Positions 34,610 through 45,320 of a stretch of 64,000 nt of DNA are shown piece by piece. Under the pieces are notes generated by a model. The model did not search any database. It was not told where the DNA came from and saw only the letters and a program-made list of their open reading frames with translations. The stretch lies in contig JAYMGJ010000453.1 of assembly GCA_037178675.1 (NCBI GenBank), positions 39,257-103,256 of the forward strand. Reading direction: 5' to 3'. The translations under genes and the position numbers were made by a program. This DNA comes from Scleroderma bovista. Lineage: Eukaryota; Basidiomycota; Agaricomycetes; Boletales; Sclerodermataceae. Position 1 is the first letter of the stretch. Every line of letters starts with the position of its first letter.

Positions 34610-37006
34610 ATGTCATCACAAGCCAATGCCTTAACCTCCTCCATCGGCACCGGTGAGGACCATGCGAAGGTGATTGTTACCCAGGCAGCCAAGGTCATAC
34701 AGCAATATACCGACGGTCTCAAATATAATAGCACTACGGAATACTGGAAGGAAACCACACAGGTTGTGTGGGATAGGCTGGTGAGTTATTAGTACATAGT
34801 TTGATATCTGTACCCATCAATCCCACAGAAAGAGGTCACTGCCGCTGTAGATCAGTTGCCAGCTGGCTTTGCAATCCTGATCCATGTCATCACGGCTGAT
34901 GCCTTCATGGTGAGCCCCGACTCACTTCTTGAGGCGAAGAAATGGCCACCTTGGGAGCACATCTGTCGGGCAAAGGACAAAGACATCGAGGATCACCCAT
35001 GGTACAATCTCCAGGAGCCCGCCCTGCCAGTTCCTCCTGCACCAACAACAACACCGGTAACGCAGGTGAAAGGAAAGGAGAAGGAGAGGAATGAAGACAT
35101 GGATAGTGGGAAATTAGGTGAGCACACCACATTTATAATCCCAATTGATTTCTGTTCTGAAGAGCCAAGGTGCAGGAACCGAGGAGAGTGGTGGAGAGTT
35201 GGCAGGACACCAGTTCCGATCCCGGCCGGCCGGTCCGTCTAAGAAAGGGAAGGAGAAGGCAAAGGTAGTGGAAGATCCACAAGGTCACATAAACCAGGGG
35301 ATGTCTGGTAAGCAATATGACTGTTGGATTGACACGAAGGTGTTTTCTGATAAAGGTAATGTGCAGACAAGCAGGATGGTGGTGGCCCGGTGGTAAGATG
35401 CTGGTCTTGGTCCCGAGCGACCACGCAGTCAAAGAAGGGGAAGGAGAAGGAAGTGCAAATGCAAGTGGAAGTGGAGGGAGAGTCACAGAGCATGATCACT
35501 GGGGGGAAATTGGGTAAGTGAGGTGCCATTGATACAATGGAGTCAGGCACTGATCAACTCGGAATGTAGACAACGAAGAGGCCGGTGGAGAGCAGGCCAG
35601 AGGACGGTCTCTTTCCCGACAAGCCAGTGCATCAAATCAGAATCAGAGTAAATCCAAAGGACGCACGCCACGTATTAAGTCTGCACCTACCGTTGACAGC
35701 GAGGAAGATCCTGATATGCCACCGGTCAACCCCACTCAACCAAAAGCATCATTCCTTGCACCAGTAGGATTTGGCCCTGTTCCACCAGAGGATCAGTGTG
35801 ATCGATGTCGGAAGGGTGACAAAATGTGCTTCGTAAAGCCAGGTCAGGCTTGCTTAAACTGCAACAAGGTAAAGATGAAGTGCAGTTTGACAGACAGGCT
35901 TTGTGCCCGATCTCGGGCCCCATCTGAGGCAGCCACAACCACAACCCGGCAACATTGCTCCCCTTCCAGGGTTCCATCTGAGGCAGCCCCAACCACAACC
36001 CGGCAACATCAGTCCCCTTCCAGGGTTCCATCGGATATCGCCCCTGATTTCACCCCATGGCCAGCAAAGCGACAACGGTCATCCAGCATCCACCCTACTC
36101 CTGGACCATTGAAGGCCAAGGCAGGACAGGTTGAAAGGTCCTCAGGCAAAGGTGAGTATCATCCATGCTTTGTATCCTTGCATTCCAATCGCTGAACAGG
36201 TTTTGAAGTTTATATTCAAACACCTTCATTGTTGCCAAAATCAAAGTCCCGTGATACCAGTGTTGCCTCAACCTGTGCAGCATCTGCCACCAACCCTCCG
36301 ACGACCCCATCTGCTGTTGCGACATCCGGCATGACCAAGGGTGAGCGGTTGCAGGATGTGGAGGAGGAGGACTTCCTTCTCAAGAAGGATTGCGAGGATG
36401 AAGGAGGATACTGAGGAGAACATTGTCCTTCTGAAGAGAGATAATGCAAGGATGAGGGTGGAGTTGGAGCAGAACCGGGAGGAGCTGGAGACACTCCGGG
36501 CACTTGTGGAAGCCATGCACGAAGACCGGTTCCCCACTGCTCCTGCACTCCGTGACCCTGCAGTACCTTCTCCAGTTGAATGTCCTCCACCTGGTATGCA
36601 TGGATCTCTGCCTTCTGAACATTCTCAATGTCCCAACATTTCCCCATCCATCCAGGCATTGTTAGATCTACCTGCAGGTTTGTGCTTTTGTTTTCTGATC
36701 TCTCGAATTCATGTTTTGAATGGTGCAGGTGACACTCCAGGTCCCAGTGCTGGTACTGACCACCAGGTATCTGCAATTCCGGCCTGTGTCCCTCTGGAGA
36801 CCTCAGACATGGATATTTCAACAGCCTCCACTGACAGACCATCACAGGTGGACCTGACACCTGCTATTACCATGGGGATTCAGCCATCCCCCATCATTAC
36901 CGTCAGTCCCCCTGCACCAGAACCTCAAGATGTTGGTACTCTGGCATCAGAGCAACCAGATGTTGCAATGGGTGAAGGAGGCGGGGACTCCTCACATAAG
37001 GACTAA
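34610..37006 (+). CDS. Zn2Cys6 zinc-cluster protein with coiled coil
   Basis: Starts MSSQANALTSSIG; the first intron 34781-34828 joins VVWDRL to KEVTAAVDQLPAGFAILIHV. Then come Pro-rich linkers and three similar basic segments (RSRPAGPSKKGKEK, a related one near 35400 and GRSLSRQAS near 35610), each bounded by likely introns. A zinc cluster at 35797-35883 has spacing C-x2-C-x6-C-x7-C-x2-C-x6-C, within the Gal4-type range. Two near-identical 19-residue Pro/Arg/Gln repeats follow (35920-36030). The next part is a coiled coil (LKRDNARMRVELEQNREELE, ~36440-36500) and a Pro/Ser-rich end. I see no fungal transcription-factor middle domain. It is probably a DNA-binding nuclear protein; exon borders after 35110 are approximate. 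Confidence 0.55.
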
Positions 37007-37287
37007 TTTTGTTTCATTGCCACAAACTTTGTATTTGTAGTACAATTAGTATCCTTTGTTTGTGTAAGAATATATTCCTGTGCATGGCTATGATTAAATG
37101 TGTAAGTGATCTACTTGTATGCTTAGCACCGGTCAGTCAGGCCAATGGCCCATTTCTTTACTTATAATTATTGTTGTACCATTGCCAATATTATCATGTG
37201 ATGAATTACTAGTTCATATTTGTCACCCAACATTGGATACTACTAGATGATGAATCCCGGTCAGCACACTACTGGCATAATCATGAC
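37007..37287. other. Short intergenic sequence with decayed ACCGGT repeats
   Basis: AT-rich 3' flank of the zinc-cluster gene, then gaatcccggtcagcacacta-type words related to the minisatellites on either side. No gene. Confidence 0.5.
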
Positions 37288-38620
37288 CAGTGTAGGGGAA
37301 GAGTCCCTTGAAGGCGCGAAAATGGGTGTCCGCCCAAGGAGACCTGGTCTGGCTTGTCTAGGAGAGCTAAGGAGAATAGAGCACAGGAGCATGCTCGGGG
37401 GTTCCGGGAGTTGAGAGACCAGAGTAGGGGTGAGGAGTGCAGCGAAAATGCGCAGGGAGTGCGCGACTAGGGAGTAGGGAGGTTGCCTAGTGTGTAATAA
37501 ACACGCGCTAGGGAGAGCTGGGAATAGTGGAAACCACTGGAAATCGTCGGAGCACCAAATAGGGTCGCCTAGGGTCATCAGAAATCAAAGAGAGAGCGGC
37601 AGGACACGAGAGAAACAACAGAGAAACACCGGAAATGACAAGACTCGCACTTAGACACTCAGATGGGGGCGGAAAAGAAAACTCTTATTTTTGTGTGGAC
37701 AAGGCCTATATAGTGAAACAAGTGTAGGTACGTGATGGGAAGGCTAAACAAGGGAAAGCGCGCAAGAAGTGCACAGAAGCGATGATCCTAGCTAAATGGG
37801 GAGTGGTAGTGTGGACCCTGGCACTTCTAGAACATAAAATGAGAGAGAGAGATGCAGAAACGAATAGGGAGCGAACAATGGACCAATAGTGATGGCATCC
37901 TTCTAAACAAGGAAAAGCGCACATGCCCTGAGGCACCAGGAGCAGGAACAAGCCCAGGAAAGGTGACACACAGGAGAGGGAAGGAGTGGAATGGAGACAC
38001 AAGGCGGAACATGCCAGATACTGTCCCTGATGACATTGGACCAGCCTGGGGGACCACTGGAGGGGGCAGGACCCTGACACGCAGCACTGTGGGCTGGAGA
38101 GCATGCTAACAGGTGCAGGAGTGCGCATGGAGTGCACATGTGGCTGTGCTGAGATGCGCAAGCAAGTGGAGACAACTCGATGCTGCTCTGAGTGGCTGAA
38201 GTGCGTGCAGGAAGAGACACAGAGAGAGTGCTGATGCGGGATCTTCACAGGGGACTACCGACCACACAAGGCTGCACGTTGGAGAGCTAGTGGGTGCGAG
38301 CTGTGCGGGTGGCTGTGCTGAGTAGCGCGGTTGAAGGCCTGGTGCACACTGAGCGCGCAGACACTGCTGCAGGTGACCGAAGGAGCTCGAGACACAGACG
38401 GAAGGCCATAGCTCTGTGGACTGATGTATGCGCACCTAACAGAGAGTCCTGCATGCGCTAGAGCACCTCCAGTGTGCATGGGTACCTGCACTCCATAGCT
38501 CCTGGCCAAACGAGCTCTAATGCGTGGATATGCACCTAGAGATGTGCACGTCTCTACACCAGTTAGTGCACACCAAGTATGATCTTCCCATGGTGGTTTG
38601 CTTACCATAGTATACTAACA
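37288..38620 (-). mobile_element. CpG-rich LTR-like insert (~1.3 kb)
   Basis: The composition changes abruptly to CG-rich sequence at TGTAGGGGAAGAGTCCC and returns to AT-rich repeat near catagtatactaaca. In the minus orientation this reads TGTTAGTATACT ... TTCCCCTACA, LTR-style TGT...ACA ends. A minus-strand ctatataggc near 37705-37715 is a promoter-like box. It sits inside the ACCGGT minisatellite. I could not find a convincing target duplication, so the boundaries and class are tentative. Several open frames of 80-180 codons are Cys/Ser/Leu-rich and match nothing. Confidence 0.5.
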
Positions 38621-38659
38621 ATGTACTCATACCTTTGATTAGCTTGAGTGGGCTTGTCT

Positions 38660-39640
38660 TATAGCACAGCCGGTATGATTATGACCAGTATGTACACCAG
38701 TGTATTCATGACCGGCAAGTGCAATACTAGCATGTCCATCATCTGCCAGTACTCGGTCTGTTGTTACAATATAATTTTGGTATTGTTATTACTTGTCAGT
38801 GCTGTCCTTGTGAAAGTATCACCGGGCAGCATTCTGCCAGCATGGTGTTGTTTACCACCAAACAAAACAATACCGGTATCCATATCATCAGCTGGTACCA
38901 AACTACTGGTCGGTCGGTATGCTACCGGTATGACAGTGACCGGTTGGTATGCCACTGGTATGTACCGGTATGATAGTGACCGGTCGGTATGCTACTGATA
39001 TGACACTGACTGGTCGGTATGCTACCGGTATGACAGTGACCGGTTGGTATGCCACCGGTATGACAGTGACCGGTTGGTATGCCACTGGTATGTACCAGTA
39101 TGATAGTGACTGGTTGGTATGCTACTGATATGACACTGACCGGTTGGTATGCTACCGGTGTGATAGTGACCGGTTGGTATGCCACCGGTATGCTACCGGT
39201 ATGATAGTGACCGGTTGGTATGCCACCGGTATGCTACCGGTATGATAGTGACCGGTTGGTATGCCACCGGTATGCTACCGGTATGATAGTGACTGGTTGG
39301 TATACCACCAGTATGCTACCGGTATGACAGTTACCAGTCGGTATGCTACAGTGATCAGTCGGTATGCCACCGGTATGATAGTGAGCAGTTGGTATGCCAC
39401 TGGTATGCTACCGGTATGACAGTTACCGGTCGGTATGCTACCGGTATGATAGTGATTGGTCGGTATGCCACCGGTATGACAGTTACCGGTCAGTATGCTA
39501 CCGGTATGACAGTGACCGGTTGGTATGCAACCAGTATGCTACCAGTATGACAGTTACTGGTTGGTATGCTACCGGTATGACACTGACCGGTTGGTATGAC
39601 CAATTAATCATTACTGGCCAGTACACCACCTGAATGCTTA
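38660..39640. repeat. ACCGGT-rich minisatellite, block b
   Basis: Highly regular alternation of ggtatgctaccggtatga, cagtgaccggttggtatgcc and accggtatgatagtgaccgg in about 18-20-bp steps, best between 38910 and 39600. Each step carries the palindrome ACCGGT or its decayed form ACTGGT/ACCAGT. Confidence 0.9.
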
Positions 39641-39764
39641 TCATTAACTTGTACTACTTGTATAATCATTTCCATTCAGTACAGTACCAGTCTTTTCTTT
39701 GCTAATACATACAATCCTGACATGGCTATCATCAGCCTGGACTTGTTTCAAATATTTTTTCCTC

Positions 39765-40680
39765 TCTGGCCCGACCATACACTTATAGTGACACCCACAC
39801 CCAGGCCGGACTATCCATTATGGTGACACACCTACCCGGCCTGACCATACACTATGGTGATGCCCACACCCAGGCCAGACTGTACAATATGATGACACAC
39901 CTATCCTGGCCTGACCATACACTATGGTGATTCCCACACCCAGGCCGGACTGTACAATATGGTGACACCCCTACCCTGGCCTGTCCATACACTATGGTGA
40001 CACCCACACCCAGGCCAGACTGTATATTATGATGCCACCCCTACCCTGGCCTGACCATACACTATGGTGATGCCCACCCCCAGGCTGGACTGTATATTAT
40101 GGTGACACCCACACCCAGGCCGGACTGTACATTATGGTGACACACCTACCCTGGCCCAACCATACACTATGGTGATGCCCACACCCAGGCCAGACTGTAC
40201 AATATGGTGACACCCCTACCCTGGCCTGACCATACACTATGGTGATTCCCACACCCAGGCCGGACTATCCATTATGGTGACACCCCTACCCTGGCCCAAC
40301 CATACACTATGGTGATGCCCACACCCAGGCCAGACTGTACAATATGATGACACACCTATCCTGGCCCGACCATCCACTATGGTGACACCCACACCCAGGC
40401 TGGACTGTACAATATGGTGACACACCTACCCTGGCCGGACCATACACTATGGTGACACCCACACCCAGGCCAGACTGTTCAATATGCACCCATACCCTGG
40501 CCTGACCATACACTATGGTATCACCCACACCCAGGCTGGACTGTATATTATGGTTAAACTACACACTCTGGCCGGACCATACACTATGGTGATGCCCACA
40601 CCCAGGCCGGACTGTACAATATGATGACACCCCTACCCTGGCCCGACCATACACTATAGTGATGCCCACACCCAGGCCGG
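39765..40680. repeat. CCGG-containing tandem array 2, left part
   Basis: The same 70-bp dimeric unit as 22600-23356 but in reverse orientation (cacccacacccaggccggac, tgtacaatatggtgacac). It is interrupted at GGCCGG (40675-40680) by the family-1 element 40681-42781 and continues at 42782. Confidence 0.9.
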
Positions 40681-42781
40681 TGTCACGCACCAAACAGGTT
40701 TGGTACAGTGAACATGGAAGATAACACCTATATCAAATGATCCTTATGCGAAGGATAAGCACGATGGACCCTCATCGTAGCCATCTATTGCACAAGAAGA
40801 CTATCCTGATGCGAGAGACGAATGCCAATGCAGACAGTCATCTATCGCACGAGAACCACCAAGAAGCAGAAGAAACTGAAGGAATAATGTCAATTGTGGT
40901 ATGAGAAAGGAATGCACACGTCTGCAGTCCAACTCCCATACAAGAACGATCAAAGAAGCTGAAGAATTGATGGAGAAACGAAGGAGAAAGAGAAGAAATG
41001 ATTTTTAGCACCCAAATGTCATTTTTAGGCGCCCAGTGCCGGCATTCCGATATTTTGAATAGCTCCATCATTTCTGAAGCTATCAGGCACGTGACTATAC
41101 CGTCAGAGAGCCTAGAACATGGTCTATCTGCCTGTCAAGTTCCGACGCAAATCCGTTCATTTCCCATGGAGATATTCCCCCCGCAATCCAGACGTTCGCT
41201 TCATCGCTCACTATGGAGTCCATATTTTCTCTGGATCATTTCTCTGCTATTGCTGCAGATCTCCACTATGTCCTGCTCTTAGGACAGCCTCTCCCAGAGT
41301 TCGTGTGCACTGCCTGGCACATATCTTCCCAGCCTGCTCCCTCAGTCCCTCTCGTTCTCGGTCAGCGCGTTCTCCTCGTCAGTCCTGCATCAAGGACGTA
41401 CTTTGGTCATCTTAGGTCTATTTTCAAGCTTGAGAAGTCTTCTCTGGTCGTCTCTGTGTCCCCTGAGCCCTCAGCCTATGGTCCCTTCCTCCCAGATACT
41501 TGCCATGTCCATCTTCCTCTGTCGTTCGTCTCACTTCCCTGGATGCATCGAATTCAATACTCTATCCGCTTCCCTACTTTCAGACAACGTCCCCCAGCAC
41601 CATGACAGTTATTGCCCCCCACTTTATAGTGCTATTAGGAAGAAGAACCCTCTCTCGTTCTTTCCCAGAAGAGAGCTCGTCAAGGGAGCCCATGGTTGCG
41701 CTTCAGCGGCGCTAGAACACATGCACTATACCTTAGTGTATGCTGACCCCCCAAAAAGACCTCTGGACCCCTGGTACCCTTCTTGTGGCTGTTTTGTCTC
41801 GGATCAATCCCCCTATTAATCTCAGATCTTCCCCATTGTTGTCCCATCAAATTCCTGATGGTACACAGCCCCCCATCAAACTTCTTAGGCTGTGCATCGA
41901 TGACTCCTTCTGCTGTGCAGTGACTCATCCCTTGCTTACTGATGCTCTCTTGTCATCAGTATTACTCTATCCCTTTCACATTTTTGATATATTACTCAGC
42001 TGATGACTCACTCCCTTACCAATCAATCTTGTCATGCAGCTTACTCATTCCTTTACTCAGCAGCTTATTCATGCTTCCTATGCTTACTCATTCCTGCTTA
42101 TCCCTTGCTTACTGATCGCTTACAAACCCCTTACAAAGCTCTTACCAATCCCTTACCAATCCTTGACAAATTCTGCTTACTCCCTTCTCTTTTTGTACTT
42201 TAATGCTGTGCCCCCCCCATGTATTTAAACCCCTGGGCTCAGCCCAGTGAAAAGACCCCAATTGCACGAAATTATCCCTCTCTCAGACTCTCTCAGTTAG
42301 TATCCCCTCAGCTCTTTGAGTCTTGTAGGCTTCAGTGAAGGTCTAAAGGCTCTAATATCTCAAGTTTATTCAGTCTATTCAAGTCCAAGTGTTTCTCTAG
42401 GCTCAAGCGGAGTCTAGCCAGTCAATCCTTCATCTCTCATTGCTTCTGGACGTCAGGAGCCCCCTTGTCCCCTTGCTGCACCCATCTCTAGGTGTAGTAT
42501 TGCTGTTTCAGTCTCAGTCAACCCAATCCCCGCTTTGACACTTCCTAGGCCTTAGGAAGAGTCCAGACCCCTATCCCCTTCGTCTTCTATTACTCCTGTA
42601 CCCCAGGAGTATCCTGCATCATCATCTGCATCACCCTGTTGGTGTAGATCCCCTTCCCCCCTCCTCAGCACATCCTCTCTGGACACCGCGGAGGTAAACC
42701 ACCACTTGCACTTTTTTGTAGTCCCTTGTTGGTGTTGTGTTTGGGTTATTACTCCGACCCAAATCCACACTTTGACTCACA
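40681..42781 (+). mobile_element. LTR-like family 1, complete copy C
   Basis: 2101 bp, starting TGTCACGCACCAAACAGG and ending CTTTGACTCACA. The array unit is broken between ...CAGGCCGG and CCGGACTG..., so the duplication is the 4-bp CCGG, intact on both sides. TATTTAAACCCCTGGGCTC near 42221 is promoter-like. This is the best-preserved copy and defines the family ends. Confidence 0.9.
41213..41605 (+). CDS. Conserved short ORF of family-1 element (copy C)
   Basis: 130 codons plus stop: MESIFSLDHFSAIAADLHYV, then LLLGQPLPEF, WHISSQPAPSVPL, RTYFGHLRSI, SLVVSVSPEPSAYG, DTCHVHLPLSFVSLP. Same start, length and stop as in copies B and D. No known domain; the frame is also open for about 50 codons upstream. 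Possibly a protein of the element, otherwise an ORF kept by recent copying. Confidence 0.45.
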   Translation: MESIFSLDHFSAIAADLHYVLLLGQPLPEFVCTAWHISSQPAPSVPLVLGQRVLLVSPASRTYFGHLRSIFKLEKSSLVVSVSPEPSAYGPFLPDTCHVHLPLSFVSLPWMHRIQYSIRFPTFRQRPPAP

Positions 42782-43079
42782 CCGGACTGTACAATATGGT
42801 GACACACCTACCCTGGCCCGACCATACACTATGGTGACACCCACACCCAGGCCGCACTGTATATTATGGTTAAATTACACACCCTGGCCAGACCATACAC
42901 TATGGTGATACCTGCATCCTGGCCCAACCTCATATTATGGTGACAACCCACCCCCAGGCTCGACCATGTATTATGGTGACAATTCCACACACAGGCCGGA
43001 TCATATATCACGGCAACACCCTGTAGTCCGGCCTGACCCCCGCTGGCTGTAAAACACGGCCAAACCAGGTACATGGGCT
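42782..43079. repeat. CCGG-containing tandem array 2, right part and edge
   Basis: Continues array 2 after copy C for about 240 bp. It ends with ccccgctggctgtaaaac and a gtacatg edge, the same unique edge (inverted) as the left edge of array 1 near 22575-22620. The last bases abut the truncated family-1 copy F. Confidence 0.8.
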
Positions 43080-43794
43080 CCTTGACGCAGGACTGATGAG
43101 GAGAACACGCTGACTGAGAATGAGAGGGACTGAGGGAGCAGGCTGGGAAGATATGTGCCAGGCAGTGCACACGAACTCTGGGAGAGGCTGTACTAAGAGC
43201 AGGACATAGTGGAGATCTGCAGCAATAGCGGAGAAATGATCCAGAGAAAATACGGACTCCATAGTGAGCGATGAAGTGAACGTCTGGATTGCGGGGGGAA
43301 TATCTCCATGGGAAATGAACAGATTTGCATCGGAACTTGACAGGCAGATAGACCACGCTCTAGGCTCTCTGATGGTATAGTCACGTGCCTGATAGCTTCA
43401 GAAACGATGGAGCTATTCAAAATATCGGAATGTTGGCACTGGGGGCCTAAAAATGACATTTGGGTGCTAAAAATCATTTCTTCTCTTTCTCCTTCGTTTC
43501 TCCATCAATTCTTCAGCTTCTTTGATCGTTCTTGTATGGGAGTTGGACTGCAGACGTGTGCATTCCTTTCTCATACCACAATTGACGTTATTCCTTCAGT
43601 TTCTTCTGCTTCTTGGCAGTCCTTGTGCGATAGATGACTGTCTGCATTGGCATTCGTCTCTCGCATCAGGATAGTCTTCTTGTGTGATAGATGGCTACAA
43701 TGAGGGTCCATTGTGCTTATCCTTCGCATAAGGATCATTTGATATAGGTGTTATCTTCCATGTTCACTGTACCAAACCTGTTTGGTGCGTGACA
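43080..43794 (-). mobile_element. LTR-like family 1, truncated copy F
   Basis: The first ~715 bp of a family-1 element in minus orientation (TGTCACGCACCAAACAGG read downward from 43794). It stops abruptly within the conserved ORF at the ccttgacgcagg position. Next to its intact end the sequence is ctgtgaccc, in a dioxygenase-like coding fragment. It is inverted relative to copy C only 300 bp away. Confidence 0.75.
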
Positions 43795-44083
43795 CTGTGA
43801 CCCTCATTCCCGATCTAGCTGGTATGATGTCCTTGTCAATGTCGGAGACTTTGACCATTGTGTTTTGGATCTTCCCACACTTGAAATAGAGCTGTTGTAC
43901 AGGCCAGGAACTGTGGCAGCATTTTCTGGTAGGTTGCTTAGGCATGGAGTCAATGCTGTTCAGGGGAATAGGTACTGTTTGACCTATTACATGAGGGATA
44001 ACATCCACCATTGGCTTAATGTGCCAAGGTGTGATTTTATGCGGGTTCAAAGTTTGGAGGAGTCCTTATTGGCTAGTATGTAA
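43795..44083 (+). pseudogene. 2OG-Fe(II) dioxygenase-like (TET/JBP-type) C-terminal fragment
   Basis: About 90 residues: YDVLVNVGDFDHCVLDLP, then LLYRPGTVAAFSGRLLRHGV, then GNRYCLTYYMRDNIHHWL, VPRCDFMRV, stop at 44083. The PGTV..FSG..LRHGV...GNR order fits the end of a double-stranded beta-helix dioxygenase: the His of RHGV would be the distal iron ligand and the Arg of GNR the 2-oxoglutarate ligand. The HxD half is missing because copy F cuts the gene at 43794. TET/JBP-like enzymes are known companions of Plavaka and KDZ elements in mushrooms; a Plavaka-type gene lies 2.4 kb downstream. Assignment from memory of the fold and family. Confidence 0.5.
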
Positions 44084-44249
44084 TGAAGGCTTGTAGCCCC
44101 TAGGTATTTCTGTATAGTAATTTCTTAGGTGATGACTCTGGTGCCCTCCTGCCATATGACTGTGTGTTATGTATTGTGATCACTTCATCCAGGCCAATGA
44201 CAGTAAGTTGGTGAAACACTGGATCTATCAATAACAGGCATGGAGGATG

Positions 44250-45320
44250 ACACATATGACATGGTTGAATCACATAACAGCTCTTGGGCTGCCCTATAGG
44301 TGAAAGAGACAGCCAGTGAGCACACCCATATCAGATGGGGAAATGTATCCTCAGCCCAGACATCTACAATGGCAACATAAATGTTGGGCATATCCATGTA
44401 ATGTGGGTGAAGTACTATTCCAGCCCACCCATATAATATGATGTTACAGTTTATGGGCTGTGATATATAGTATTATGGAGACGACTATTGAGCCCACCGG
44501 TATGGGATGGGTGACTGTGTTCTGGGCCCATGCATTGAGAATGGGAACATAACCAATGGGGCTGGCCCATGTACACTGTGGAGGGTAGTATTCCAGCCCA
44601 CCCATATCATATGATGTTATAGTTTATGGGCTGTGCTATATATGATGGAGATAGCTATTGAGCCCACCTGTATGGGATGGGTGACTGTTCTGGGCCCATG
44701 CATATACAATGGGAACATAAGAAGTGGGCTGGCCCATATACCCTGGGGAGGGTAGTATGACAGCCCACACATATCATATGAGGTCATGTATCATGGGCTG
44801 CCCTATCAATGATGGGAACAGGTACTGAGCCCACCCATATGGGATGGGGCATGTGTTATGGGGCCAGACATCAACAACAGTAAGATAGGCATTGGGCTGA
44901 CTCATGTGATATGGGTGAATTACTGTAACAGCCCAACTATATTAGATGATGTGATACCATGTGGGCTGCCCTATATATAATGGAAACAGATATTGAGCCC
45001 ACCCATATGGGATGGCACAAGGTGTTCTGGGCTAACCCATCAACAATGGGGAAGTATGGACTGGGCTGACTCATATAATGTGGGATGGGTAATATGTCAG
45101 CCCACCCATATCACATGGTGTCACAACATCTGGGCTGGCCCATAGGTGACATAGATAGCTATAGGGCCTGCCCATCTGAGATGGGGGAATGTAATTTGGG
45201 CCCATCCATCTATAATAGGAAGAGAGGACATGGGCTGGACCATATGACATAGGGGAATGAGATACCAGCCCACCCACATCATATGAATTATACACCTTGG
45301 GCTGCCCTTATATGAGCACC
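44250..45320. repeat. ~168-bp satellite with AGCCCA/TGGGCT words
   Basis: agccca-type starts at 44422, 44595, 44762, 44940, 45099 and 45267 (spacing 173, 167, 178, 159, 168). Each unit contains alternating agcccaccca, gggctg, gagcccac, tgggcccatg and gggctggcc words at ~40-bp steps, so it is itself built of inverted sub-blocks. The left end is more diverged (from about 44250). No coding potential. Confidence 0.85.

Noticed and set aside
37706..38608. Minus-strand frames of 105-180 codons, Cys/Ser/His-rich
   Set aside because: Multiple overlapping frames in a CpG-rich LTR-like insert with no recognisable motif; more likely composition than genes.
40681..42781. Family-1 element as a cut-and-paste DNA transposon
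   Set aside because: Ends share only TGT...ACA, with no longer terminal inverted repeat, and a TATA-like box sits where an LTR promoter would be. I kept LTR-like as the working label but not as certain.
43865..44083. Complete small gene of 72 codons
   Set aside because: The coding similarity begins upstream of the first ATG and is cut at the family-1 border, so it is the end of a larger gene.
44250..45320. Possible CRISPR-like array because of regular spacing
   Set aside because: Units are ~168 bp without unique spacers, and the DNA is eukaryotic.
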